A model generated the notes under the pieces. That model made no database searches. It saw only the letters and a list, made by a program, of their open reading frames with translations, and was not told the origin of the DNA. The position numbers and the translations under genes are program-made. From Nonomuraea sp. SBT364 (GTDB lineage: Bacteria > Actinomycetota > Actinomycetes > Streptosporangiales > Streptosporangiaceae), in contig NZ_LAVL01000061.1 in the NCBI RefSeq assembly GCF_001083785.1, positions 1 to 46,888 of the forward strand: a stretch of 46,888 bases of DNA, written 5' to 3'. Shown piece by piece: positions 6,851 to 15,079 of this stretch (position 1 is its first letter; every line of letters begins with the position of its first letter).

Positions 6851-8265
6851 GTGGTAACCGGACCGGTGATCTCCTGCCGCGGTCTCACCTGCCACGCGGG
6901 CGGACGCACGATCATCGAGGACCTGGCGCTCGGCCTGGACGAGGGAGAGCGGGTCGCGCTCATGGGCCCGTCCGGGTCGGGGAAGACCACCCTCCTCACG
7001 ACGCTCGCCGGGCTGGCGCCGCCGGCCGCCGGGCGGGTGGATCACCGTCCAGCCGGTCGAGCCCCGCGTGTTCGCCGCCGCGGTGGAGGCCGCCGACCCC
7101 GGCGGCACAGCCGCCCCGGTGATCAAACTGCCCGGCCCGCCGCAGCTCGTCGCCACGGACCCGGAACGGCTGGCCCGCGTCGCCACCTGGGACCCGGAGC
7201 TGGCGGGAGGCGTGCGGCTGGCCGGCGCGGCGGCGGCACTGCCCGGCCCGGACACCGCCCGGGTGATGATGCGCGGCGACCGGCTCCGGCTCACCGCCCG
7301 CCACGACGTGCCGCCGGAGGGCTGGCAGGTGCGGCTGTTCGCCACGTTCCGGCTGGCCGGCAACCTCAAGCCGGCCGCGGTCCCGCTCGGTGTCCTGCGC
7401 CCGGCCGGCGGCGGCTCCTACGAGTGGAACCTGCCCCTGCCCTGCCGGCGCTTTGCCGTGCGAGCTGCGCCGCATCCACGCCGAGTTCACCCCGATGGAC
7501 GAGCAGGCGTCGATCCCGCAGATCGACGTCACCGTGAGGAGACTGGCCTTCCGGCACGAGGGCCGCTGCCAGCGCGTACCGCGGCCGCGCTGGCGCGCCG
7601 ACGGTGACCCGGCCAGGGACGACGGCGGCTTCAGCGTCTCCCTCCAGGGCAACCAGACGCTGCGGCCGGCGACCTACGATGCGCGGCCGCCCGCCGTCGT
7701 CGTCGGGGTGGGCGCCAAGCTCGTGCCGGGCCCGGACAACGCCTTCGCGACGGGCGTCCGGGCGGTCGCCACCGCGTCGGCCGCGCCGGGCCTGACGGGG
7801 CCGGGCGTCGTGATGGACCTGGACCAGGCCGACCGGATCGCGTACGGGGTGCACGAGCAGGCCGTCTATCAGGTGTGGGCCCGGGCCGCCGCCGCCCCGG
7901 CACTGGAGCGGGCGCTGCGCGGGCAGGGCCTCACGGTGATCTCCACCCGCTACGAGTCCGAGGTCGCCGCCGCCTTCGTCCGGCAGGGGCCCGGGCTGGC
8001 GCTGATCCTGCTGCTGATCACCGCGGCGGCCGGCACGCTGGCCGGGCCGGTTGCCGGGCTGCTCGCGGCCGAGGCCGCGCTGGGCCGGATCCCGCAGTTC
8101 GCCGAGCCGCTGGTGACGCCGCCGCTCGCGCACGAGGTGGCGGCGGCGCCCGTGGCGATCCTCACGGGCGCCGGGCTGCTCGCCGCCCTGCTGTGCGCGG
8201 TCGCCGTGTCGGAGGCGCTGCTGCGCGGCATCCGGGTGGAGCGGCTGCGCGACACCCCGGCCTGA
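6851..8265 (+). pseudogene. Decayed ABC exporter: ATPase start fused to permease fragments
   Basis: From GTG 6851 the frame encodes an ABC ATPase N-terminus (SCRGLTCHAGGRTIIEDL) with an intact Walker A, GPSGSGKTT, near 6967-6990. At about 7030 the homology stops: the Q-loop, ABC signature and Walker B are all gone. From about 7033 another frame reads like the extracellular region of a large FtsX-type permease (WITVQPVEPRVFAAAV... EADPGG-like). Near 7440-7465 a one-base shift moves the coding signal to a third frame that continues to the stop at 8265, where only about two membrane segments remain before GIRVERLRDTPA. A normal pair would need over 1000 codons. At least one large deletion, one frameshift and probably a second internal deletion have removed function. 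Confidence 0.8.
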
Positions 8266-8268
8266 GCG

Positions 8269-9813
8269 TCAGCTGCCGATCGGCTGCTGGGCCAGGGCGT
8301 CCATGAACACCTTGGCCATGCTCAGCGCGCCGTCGAGCCCCTCCTTCTCGGGGAGCAGCACCACGTTGCCGGAGGCCGGCGGCTCGCCCTTGGGCCGCTC
8401 GGCGCCCGCGTAGTCGATCTCCACCACGACGGCGCCCTTGCGCACGGTCAGCGTCCCGCTGCCGGCGAACACCTCGCCCCGCCTGGTCTGGACATGGACG
8501 CTGTACGCCTCCTCGCCCAGCCCGGCGACGTCGCGGACCTTGCCCCACTTGATGCCGCCCATCGAGGACTGCGACAGGTTCTTGTCGCCGCCGAGCTGGC
8601 CCGTGTAGAAGGACTCGGCGGCGGTCACGTCGGCAACCCCGGCCCGGTTGGTGAAGGAGTGCACGGTGATGAGCACGCTGCGGATCCGGGTCACCTTGTC
8701 GCCGGCGGGCACGTCCAGGTTGAGCCAGCGGCACTCGGTCTGCGTGTCGTCGCCCATCTCCAGGCCGCGCGCCCGGGGCGTGTGGCCGGGGACGAGCTTG
8801 GCGGCCGCCGGCGTCACCGTCTGGCAGACGGGCGGGTAGACCACGAGCGGCGTCGGCGACGGCGTGGCCGCGGCGCTCGGCGTGGCGGTGGCGGCCTTGT
8901 ACGGCTGCGCGAGGACGTCCGGGTGCTGCGCCTTCCAGTCGGCCACGCCCTTGGCGAAGTGCTTGACCAGGCCGGTGGCCTCGCGGATGGCGTTGTCCTC
9001 GGTGACCGACTGGGTGGTCTCGTTGCTGAGGATCTGGGCGTCCTTGCGCTGCTGGCTCGCCTGGTAGCGGACCTCGATCGTCATGTCCTGGACGCGCGCG
9101 TACGCCTTGCCGAAGGAGTACCACAGCACGGTGCCGGAGCGCCGCCAGGTGTATTGGGCGAAGGCGGAGTCACCGGCGCCCTGGATGTCGGTGACCGGGG
9201 AGGTGTAGTCCTTCTCGCCCTTCTTCGGCGTGGGCTTGGCGGTCTCGGCGTACTTCGCCCCGCTGTAGTCGACCTCGTAGGAGTTCTGCGCCATGGCGCG
9301 GCCCGTCTTGGCGCCCTGGCCGCGGTGCTGCTGGATCTTGACCTCGACCTCGCGGCTGCGCCACCACTCGCCGTGCGAGATGCGCTGGTTGTTCCACTTG
9401 CAGGAGAAGTTGACCGTGTACTCGCTGTCGCGGGAGTCCTTGGACACGGTCGCCCCGGGCACCAGCCGCTCGGCCTCCTCCTTCGGCAGCATCGCGCAGG
9501 CGTCGGGGCCGGTCACGGCGGCGGCCTTGGACACCTTGGCCGTCGTCGGCTGGCCGGTGGCGGGCGGCGCGGCGGTGGCCGAGCCCCGCGTGAGCTGGCC
9601 GTACAGCAGGTAGCCGCCCGCGCCCGCGCCGACGAGCACCACGAGGGTGGCGGCGACGACCGGCAGGAGCCACGGACGGCGGCGCGGCGGCCGGGGCGGC
9701 ATCGGAGGCATGGGTGGCATGGGCGGCATGGGCGGCTGGGTCGGCGGCTCGAACTGGCCTCCGGGCACCGAATAGGGGTGGGTCGGCGGCTGGTGCTCGC
9801 TACCGGGATTCAC
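8269..9813 (-). CDS. Membrane-anchored protein with two kinase-type sensor domains
   Basis: A 514-residue protein of unknown function. Residues 1-45 are Pro/Met-rich, with five imperfect 9-base repeats at 9695-9739 giving MPP units. A basic patch (RPPRRRP) and one membrane helix (about 48-70) follow, placing the rest outside the cell. The exterior has an Ala/Pro linker and two related domains, each with a spaced Cys pair: CAML...FSCKW in the first and CQTV...TECRW in the second. The same pattern occurs in the C-terminal exteriors of the two kinases upstream in the same direction, resembling DUF3558-like lipoprotein domains. ATG 9813 follows GAGTCCC. It lies 75 bases after the second kinase and is likely in its operon, perhaps as a co-receptor or substrate. 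Confidence 0.8.
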   Translation of the reverse strand: MNPGSEHQPPTHPYSVPGGQFEPPTQPPMPPMPPMPPMPPRPPRRRPWLLPVVAATLVVLVGAGAGGYLLYGQLTRGSATAAPPATGQPTTAKVSKAAAVTGPDACAMLPKEEAERLVPGATVSKDSRDSEYTVNFSCKWNNQRISHGEWWRSREVEVKIQQHRGQGAKTGRAMAQNSYEVDYSGAKYAETAKPTPKKGEKDYTSPVTDIQGAGDSAFAQYTWRRSGTVLWYSFGKAYARVQDMTIEVRYQASQQRKDAQILSNETTQSVTEDNAIREATGLVKHFAKGVADWKAQHPDVLAQPYKAATATPSAAATPSPTPLVVYPPVCQTVTPAAAKLVPGHTPRARGLEMGDDTQTECRWLNLDVPAGDKVTRIRSVLITVHSFTNRAGVADVTAAESFYTGQLGGDKNLSQSSMGGIKWGKVRDVAGLGEEAYSVHVQTRRGEVFAGSGTLTVRKGAVVVEIDYAGAERPKGEPPASGNVVLLPEKEGLDGALSMAKVFMDALAQQPIGS

Positions 9814-9888
9814 GAGGGACTCCTGGGGTTTGCCATGACTTGCGGTGAAACATGCTAGTCACCGTGGTTGCAGGACGCTTGCACCGTC

Positions 9889-11367
9889 TCACGACCGCAA
9901 CGCGGCCGAGACCATGGCGGCGGCGGCGAGCGCCGGCTTCTGGTCGGCCGGGTTGTCCAGCGGCCTGTCGGCGCGCTGCCAGATCACCTCGGCGAGCACG
10001 TTGCTGGTGCGCAGCAACACCGTGCTGACGGCCGTGCCCTGGTCGGCGGAGTTGCTGTAGAGCCGGAAGGAGTTCTGCACGAACGCGGCCTCGCCCACGC
10101 CCGGCACGTCCCTGACGGCCCCGACCGCCCTGCGGAACTCCTGCCCCTCGGCGCCCGCGCGGGCGGTGCGCTCACCGGAGAAGCGCTGGGCCGCCACCTC
10201 GGGGGCGCCCCGGCCGCCGCCGGGCCGCTCGGCCCACACGCGCACGGTGATCGACGCGGTCTCCCTCGACCCCCTGAGCAGGTTCCACTCGCATTCGCCC
10301 TCCCGCGTCTCCTGCGGCTGGGCCGTGCCGCCGCCCTCTGTCGCGGGCTTCATCACCTCGGCCACCTGGGCGTCGGTGAGCAGGCCGCAGGGGGCGGGCG
10401 CGGTGGCGAAACGGCCCGGGTCCTCCTGGGTGAGCGCGCGCACGCCGTACCAGCCTCCGGCGCCCAGCACCGCGACGGCGGCCAGCGCGGCGACGGCCGG
10501 CCACCAGCGGCGACGCCGTCGGGCGCGGGCCGGGACGGTGCCGGTGCCGGTGCCGGTGCCGAGCATCCGGTTGAGCGCGTCGCGCACCTGCGCCGCGGCG
10601 GGCCGGGCGGCGGGGTCCTTGGCGAGCATGGCCAGCAGCAGCCCGCCGAGCTCGCGCCCGGCCCGGACCGGCGGCGGCGGGTCGTGCAGCAGCACGGCCG
10701 CCGCGACGGCGGCGGGCACGGCGCGCTCGAACGGCGGGCGGCCCTCCACCGCCGTGTAGAGGCTCGCGCCGAGCGACCACAGGTCGGAGGCCGGGCCGGA
10801 GGGTTGCTCGTTGAGCCGCTCGGGCGCCATGTAGCCGGGCGAGCCGGCGCTGCCGTAGCGGTCGCCGCGCCCGCCGAGCGGGACCGCGATGCCGAAGTCG
10901 GTGAGCATGGCCGAGCCGTCGGCGTCGAGCAGGATGTTGGCCGGCTTGACGTCCTGGTGGACGATGCCGTGGGAGTGGGCCACCGACAGCGCCGACAGCA
11001 CGCGCAGGCCGATGCGGGCCACGGCGTCGGGCGGGAGCGGCCCGCCCTCCTTGATCACTTTGTCCAGCGACCGGCCGCTGACCAGGTCCAGGATGATCCA
11101 TGGCTGCTCGCCGGTGAGCACCACGTCGTGGACCAGCACGATGGCCGGGTCACGCAGCCGCCCGGCGGACCTGGCCTCGTGGATGGCCCGGTCGGCGAAC
11201 TCGGCGCGCTCGCGCGGCGACAGCTCGGGCGGCACGCGGACCTGCTTGACCGCGACCTCACGGTTGAGCATCTCGTCGCGGGCCCGCCACACGGTGCCCG
11301 CACCGCCCTCCCCGAGCCGCTCCATGAGCCGGTAGCGGCCCGCGAGCAGGTAACCGTCATCCCGCAC
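9889..11367 (-). CDS. Transmembrane Ser/Thr protein kinase, PknB-like, HQD variant
   Basis: A 492-residue membrane kinase. The cytoplasmic kinase domain (about 10-270) has the Gly-rich loop GEGGAGTVW, K41 in AVK, the catalytic loop HQDVKPAN and DFG in LTDFGIA. The catalytic loop has Gln where most bacterial kinases have Arg (HRD), so activation by loop phosphorylation may differ. A linker with four GGTGCC repeats (10537-10560, Gly-Thr repeats), a basic patch and one membrane helix (about 298-318) lead to an extracellular domain with CGLL...GECEW, the same Cys pattern as in the two neighbouring proteins. The first 11 bases of coding sequence overlap the end of the upstream kinase, so translation is probably coupled. 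Confidence 0.92.
   Translation of the reverse strand: MRDDGYLLAGRYRLMERLGEGGAGTVWRARDEMLNREVAVKQVRVPPELSPRERAEFADRAIHEARSAGRLRDPAIVLVHDVVLTGEQPWIILDLVSGRSLDKVIKEGGPLPPDAVARIGLRVLSALSVAHSHGIVHQDVKPANILLDADGSAMLTDFGIAVPLGGRGDRYGSAGSPGYMAPERLNEQPSGPASDLWSLGASLYTAVEGRPPFERAVPAAVAAAVLLHDPPPPVRAGRELGGLLLAMLAKDPAARPAAAQVRDALNRMLGTGTGTGTVPARARRRRRWWPAVAALAAVAVLGAGGWYGVRALTQEDPGRFATAPAPCGLLTDAQVAEVMKPATEGGGTAQPQETREGECEWNLLRGSRETASITVRVWAERPGGGRGAPEVAAQRFSGERTARAGAEGQEFRRAVGAVRDVPGVGEAAFVQNSFRLYSNSADQGTAVSTVLLRTSNVLAEVIWQRADRPLDNPADQKPALAAAAMVSAALRS
10537..10560. repeat. Four tandem GGTGCC hexamers
   Basis: Exact tandem repeat of a 6-base unit inside the second kinase gene, encoding alternating Gly and Thr in the juxtamembrane linker. 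In-frame and therefore able to vary in length by two residues per unit. Confidence 0.9.
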
Positions 11368-12859
11368 CGCGCAGCTCCCGCTCGGCCGTCCTGGCCGCCT
11401 GCAGGGCGGTCTGCTTGATCTGGTCGTCGGTGGGCCGGTCGTCGACCGTGGTGTACTCGGCGACGGTCACGAGGTTGGCCAGGCGGAAGTAGACGATGGC
11501 GGAGTGCATCCGGCCCGTCTCGCCGAGCAGCTCGAACGCGAACGCCTCCTCGCCCAGCCCGCCCAGCGCCCTGACGGGGGTGAGCGTGACCTTCTGGGCG
11601 TCCGGCACGCCGATCTCCTTCCACATCCACTGGACCTCCTTGAACCCGGCCCAGTGGCGTTGCTGGTTGAGGAAGAGCGTGTGGGCGGAGACGGGGGTCA
11701 TGCTCCACGGGTCGCGGGTGTCGGAGTCCTTCTGGAGCTGCACCGACAGGCCCGTGCCCGGCTTGGTCCAGTTGCACTCGGGGCCGTACTCGTCGGAGCC
11801 GGGCACGCCCTCGGGGATCTGCTGGGTGCGCAGCAGCAGGCCGACGTCCTCCCTCGGGAACAGGGAGCACAGGTCCATCGGCGCGGTGAACGCCGTCGGC
11901 ACGCCGTCGTCCTGGCCGTTCATGACCAGCAGGACGGTGGTGGTGGCCGCCGCGACCGCCAGCGTCGCCGCCGACGCGATCCACAGCGCGGCCCTGCCCC
12001 GCTTCCTGACGTGGCCGGGCACGGTGGCGTCGTGCTGGGGCGGCAGGGCGGCGGGCTCGCCCGCGGCGACCCGGCGCAGCGCCTGGGCCAGCAACGGCGC
12101 CACCGGGCGGGCGGCCGGGTGGCGCGCCATCATGGCCGACAGCAGCGGGCCCAGCGGCTGCGGCGCCACCGGGACCGGCTGGGTCAGCGTCGCCCTGATG
12201 CGGTCGGCGGTGGTGCCGTCGTAGGCGGCCCTGCCGGTGGCCGCGAGGAACAGCGTCGCGCCGAGCGACCACACGTCGCTGGCCGGGCCGCCGGGCTCGC
12301 CCTCCAGCCGCTCGGGCGAGATGAACCCGGGCGAGCCGATCATCAGGCCCTGCTCGGTGAGCGTCGCCTGGCCCTCCTGGCGCGCGATGCCGAAGTCGGT
12401 GAGCACCACCCGGCCGCTGTCGGTGAGGAACACGTTGCCCGGCTTGACGTCGCGGTGCTGCAGGCCGCGGGCGTGCGCGGCGGACAGCGCGTCGAGCATG
12501 TCGGCGCCGATCCTGGCCACGTACTCGGGCGGCATGGGGCCGTGCGCCCGCACCGCCTCGCCGAGCGTGCGGCCGCGCAGCAGCTCCATCACCAGCCACG
12601 GCCGCTCGTGCTCGACGACGACGTCGTGCAGCGCCACGATGCCCGGGTGGCGCAGCTGCGCGGTGGCCTGCGCCTCGCGCACCGCCCGGGTGACCAGCTC
12701 GGTCCGTTCCGCGGGAGACAGTCCGTCGGGCAGCGTCAGCTCCTTGACCGCCACCTCGCGGTCAAGCATCTCGTCCCTGGCCAGCCAGACCCTGCCCATG
12801 CCGCCGCTGCCCAGCGGCCGCAGCAGGGAGTAGCGGTTGGCGAGTCTTCCCCCGGACAT
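11357..12859 (-). CDS. Transmembrane Ser/Thr protein kinase, PknB-like
   Basis: A 500-residue membrane kinase and the first gene of the kinase operon. The kinase domain (about 8-270) contains GSGGMGRVW, K39 in AVK, HRDVKPGN, DFG in LTDFGIA and GSPGFISPE, so it looks active. One membrane helix (about 292-312) is followed by an extracellular domain with CSLF...PECNW and a conserved-looking GLGEEAFAFE stretch. It resembles the sensor domains of the next kinase and of the protein at 8269. ATG 12859 is preceded by TAGTCT at seven bases and by no ribosome binding site, so the message is probably leaderless. The gene is divergent from the exonuclease gene at 12945. Confidence 0.93.
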   Translation of the reverse strand: MSGGRLANRYSLLRPLGSGGMGRVWLARDEMLDREVAVKELTLPDGLSPAERTELVTRAVREAQATAQLRHPGIVALHDVVVEHERPWLVMELLRGRTLGEAVRAHGPMPPEYVARIGADMLDALSAAHARGLQHRDVKPGNVFLTDSGRVVLTDFGIARQEGQATLTEQGLMIGSPGFISPERLEGEPGGPASDVWSLGATLFLAATGRAAYDGTTADRIRATLTQPVPVAPQPLGPLLSAMMARHPAARPVAPLLAQALRRVAAGEPAALPPQHDATVPGHVRKRGRAALWIASAATLAVAAATTTVLLVMNGQDDGVPTAFTAPMDLCSLFPREDVGLLLRTQQIPEGVPGSDEYGPECNWTKPGTGLSVQLQKDSDTRDPWSMTPVSAHTLFLNQQRHWAGFKEVQWMWKEIGVPDAQKVTLTPVRALGGLGEEAFAFELLGETGRMHSAIVYFRLANLVTVAEYTTVDDRPTDDQIKQTALQAARTAERELRGAG

Positions 12860-12944
12860 AGACCGAAGACTAACTAAGGATCAAGCGCAATAGTTATTCG
12901 TTCGGATCCGTATCTGTCGGTGCCCCTCTCTATGGTCTTGGTTC
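12860..12944. promoter_or_regulatory. Divergent leaderless promoters, kinase operon and exonuclease
   Basis: On the minus strand TAGTCT (plus 12867-12872) ends seven bases before ATG 12859. On the plus strand TATGGT (12931-12936) ends eight bases before GTG 12945. Both spacings fit transcription starting at or next to the start codon. The middle is AT-rich for this genome (around 12880-12905). Confidence 0.5.
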
Positions 12945-14633
12945 GTGGACCCGGTACAAGGCACTCTCGACGAGCTCGGCACCCCGCTGAGCGACGTCAC
13001 GTTCGTGGTGTTCGACCTCGAGACCACCGGCGGCTCGCCGGCCGAGCACCTGATCACCGAGATCGGGGCGGTCAAGGTCCGGGCGGGCGAGGTGCTCGGC
13101 GAGTTCTCCACCCTGGTCGATCCCGGCGGGCCGATCCCCCCGTTCATCTCCGTGCTGACCGGCATCACCGACGCCATGGTGGTGGCCGCGCCGCGCATCG
13201 AGGCGGTGCTGCCGAGCTTCCTGGAGTTCATCAGGGGCGCCACGCTGGTCGCCCACAACGCGAGCTTCGACACCCGCTTCCTCAAGGCCGCCTGCGCCGC
13301 GCACGGCTATCCCCCGCCGGTCAACCCGGTGGTCGACACCGTCGACCTGGCCAGGCGGGTGCTGACCCGCGACGAGACGCCCAACAGCAAGCTGTCCACG
13401 CTGGCCCGCTTCTTCCGCAGCCCGACCGAGCCGTGCCACCGCGCCCTGCAGGACGCCAGGGCCACCGTCGACGTGCTGCACGGGCTCATCGAACGGGCCG
13501 GCTCCTTCCAGGTGCACACCCTCGAAGAGCTCAAGTCGTTCGTCCGCGCGCCCACCCCCGAGCAGCAGCGCAAGCGCCACCTGGCCGAGTCGGTGCCGCA
13601 CGCCCCCGGCGTCTACCTGTTCGAGGACGAGCGCGGCGAGGTCCTCTACATCGGCAAGTCCACCAACCTGCGCAACCGCGTGCGCTCCTACTTCACCGCG
13701 AGCGAGACCAGGCCGCGCATCCGCGAGATGATCGGCATCGCCGAGCGGGTCCGTCACATCGTCTGCGCCACCGCGCTGGAGGCCGAGGTCAGGGAGCTGC
13801 GCCTGATCGGCGGCGCCAAACCGCGCTACAACCGCCGCTCCCGGTTCCCGGAGAAGGTCGTGTGGCTCAAGCTCACCGGCGAGCCGTTCCCGCGCCTGTC
13901 GATCGTGCGCGACCTGAAGGACGACGGCGCCTCCTACCTGGGCCCGTTCTCCAGCACCCGGCTCGCCGACGAGGCCCGCACCGCGCTGCACGAGGCGGTG
14001 CCGCTGCGCCAGTGCACCCAGCCGATCAGCCTGCGCACCCGGCGCTCGGCCTGCGTCCTGCACGAGATGGGCCGCTGCGGCGCGCCGTGCGAGGGCAAGC
14101 AGTCGCAGGCCGACTACGCCGTCCACGTCGAGACCGCGCGCCGGGCCATGACGCTCGACGCCTCGCCGGTCTTCTCGGCCGTCTCGGCCCGGATGGAGCG
14201 TCTGTCGGTCGAGCAGCGCTACGAGGAGGCGTCCGTCGACCGCGACCGGCTGGCCGCCTTCGTCCGCACCGCCGCCCGGATGCAGCGCCTCACCTCGATC
14301 ACCAGCATCCCCCACCTGGTCGCCGCCAGCCCGGCCTTCGACGGCGGCTGGGAGATGCACGTCGTGCGCTACGGGCGGCTCGCCGCGGCCGCGGTCATGC
14401 CGCGCGGCGCCCACCCCAAGCCGTTCGTCGCCTCGCTGTCCGCCACGGCCGAGGCCGTCATCCCCGGGCCCGGGCCGGTCCACGCGGCCAGCGCCGAGGA
14501 GACCGAGTGCATCCTGCGCTGGCTGGAGTCGCCCGGCGTGCGGCTGGTGGAGGTCGACGGGCAGTGGAGCCTGCCCGCCCGCGGCGCCGCCCGCCACAAG
14601 GCCCGCATCGACCTGGCCTATCGCGGCCTGTGA
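12945..14633 (+). CDS. DEDDh exonuclease fused to a UvrC-like GIY-YIG domain
   Basis: A 562-residue DNA-repair-type protein. Residues about 17-185 form an epsilon-like DEDDh 3'-5' exonuclease with VFDLETTG, AHNASFDTRFL and HRALQDA (H plus D five residues on). Residues about 222-300 form a GIY-YIG nuclease module seen as GVYLFEDERGEVLYIGKSTNLRNRV, as in UvrC and Cho. The rest carries a Cys-containing segment (CVLHEMGRCGAPCEG) and a UvrB-contact-like helix (ARMERLSVEQRYEEASVDRDRL). This architecture is known in actinobacteria; a role in excision repair next to UvrABC is inferred. GTG 12945 is chosen because of the leaderless-type -10; the frame has no better start. Confidence 0.9.
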   Translation: MDPVQGTLDELGTPLSDVTFVVFDLETTGGSPAEHLITEIGAVKVRAGEVLGEFSTLVDPGGPIPPFISVLTGITDAMVVAAPRIEAVLPSFLEFIRGATLVAHNASFDTRFLKAACAAHGYPPPVNPVVDTVDLARRVLTRDETPNSKLSTLARFFRSPTEPCHRALQDARATVDVLHGLIERAGSFQVHTLEELKSFVRAPTPEQQRKRHLAESVPHAPGVYLFEDERGEVLYIGKSTNLRNRVRSYFTASETRPRIREMIGIAERVRHIVCATALEAEVRELRLIGGAKPRYNRRSRFPEKVVWLKLTGEPFPRLSIVRDLKDDGASYLGPFSSTRLADEARTALHEAVPLRQCTQPISLRTRRSACVLHEMGRCGAPCEGKQSQADYAVHVETARRAMTLDASPVFSAVSARMERLSVEQRYEEASVDRDRLAAFVRTAARMQRLTSITSIPHLVAASPAFDGGWEMHVVRYGRLAAAAVMPRGAHPKPFVASLSATAEAVIPGPGPVHAASAEETECILRWLESPGVRLVEVDGQWSLPARGAARHKARIDLAYRGL

Positions 14634-14638
14634 TTCGA

Positions 14639-14650
14639 TACAGTTGGCAC
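14639..14650 (+). promoter_or_regulatory. Leaderless promoter of the RAM-domain gene
   Basis: TACAGT (14639-14644) ends six bases before ATG 14651. It lies immediately after the exonuclease stop codon, so the small gene probably has its own promoter. Confidence 0.45.
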
Positions 14651-14938
14651 ATGGTCACGGCTATCGTTCACATCAACGCCGAGGTCGACCGGATTCCGGA
14701 GGTCGCGGCGCAGATCGCCGAGATCGACGGCGTCAGCGAGGTCTACTCCATCACCGGCGACTACGACCTGCTGGCGATGGTCCGCGTGGCGGCCTACGAG
14801 CAGATCGCCGAGGTCGTCCCGGGCCGGCTCAACAAGGTCCCGGGCGTGCTCCACACGGAGACCCACATCGCCTTCCGCGCCTACTCCAAGCACGACCTCG
14901 ACGCGGCGTTCTCCATCGGCTTCCACGACGCCGACTGA
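14651..14938 (+). CDS. Stand-alone Lrp/AsnC ligand-binding (RAM) domain protein
   Basis: A 95-residue protein that is all RAM domain: the beta-alpha-beta start TAIVHINAEVDRIPEVA, the turn GVSEVYSITGDYDLLAMVRV and the end VLHTETHIAFRAY. Lrp/AsnC regulators use this domain to bind amino acids and oligomerise. There is no helix-turn-helix, so it cannot bind DNA in the usual way and may act as a small-molecule sensor or a partner of a full-length Lrp. Similar small proteins occur beside the bcc-aa3/trpD locus of Streptomyces, which suggests a conserved but undefined link. A strong terminator follows. Confidence 0.88.
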   Translation: MVTAIVHINAEVDRIPEVAAQIAEIDGVSEVYSITGDYDLLAMVRVAAYEQIAEVVPGRLNKVPGVLHTETHIAFRAYSKHDLDAAFSIGFHDAD

Positions 14939-14952
14939 CACCCGCCCGAACC

Positions 14953-14984
14953 GGAAGCCCCCGCCGTCCCCGGCGGGGGCTTCC
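14953..14984 (+). terminator. Terminator after the RAM-domain gene
   Basis: Perfect 14-bp stem (14953-14966 with 14971-14984) and a TCCC loop, just after the stop codon. The 3' arm is duplicated immediately downstream (14993-15006), which offers an alternative pairing partner. Confidence 0.85.
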
Positions 14985-15012
14985 GGCGTTCCCGGCGGGG
15001 GCTTCCGGCGTT
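14969..15012. repeat. Perfect 22-bp tandem duplication
   Basis: Bases 14969-14990 are repeated exactly at 14991-15012. The unit contains the 3' arm of the terminator stem. Two identical copies with no spacer suggest a recent slippage or duplication event. Confidence 0.9.
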
Positions 15013-15035
15013 CGCGGCGTCCGCGGGCACGGAAC

Positions 15036-15065
15036 AGGCCCGGACTTCTCGCGAAGTCCGGGCCT
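15036..15065 (-). terminator. Terminator of the ctaE-qcrCAB operon
   Basis: AGGCCCGGACTT (15036-15047) pairs perfectly with AAGTCCGGGCCT (15054-15065), loop of six bases, 15 bases after the qcrB stop codon. With the plus-strand terminator at 14953 it insulates two convergent units. Confidence 0.85.
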
Positions 15066-15079
15066 GCCGACGGTCGGTG

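Noticed and set aside
4752..8265. An insertion sequence causing the exporter decay
   Set aside because: No transposase fragment or target-site duplication is visible; the junctions look like deletions. The hairpin at 6683 is the only candidate and is reported separately.
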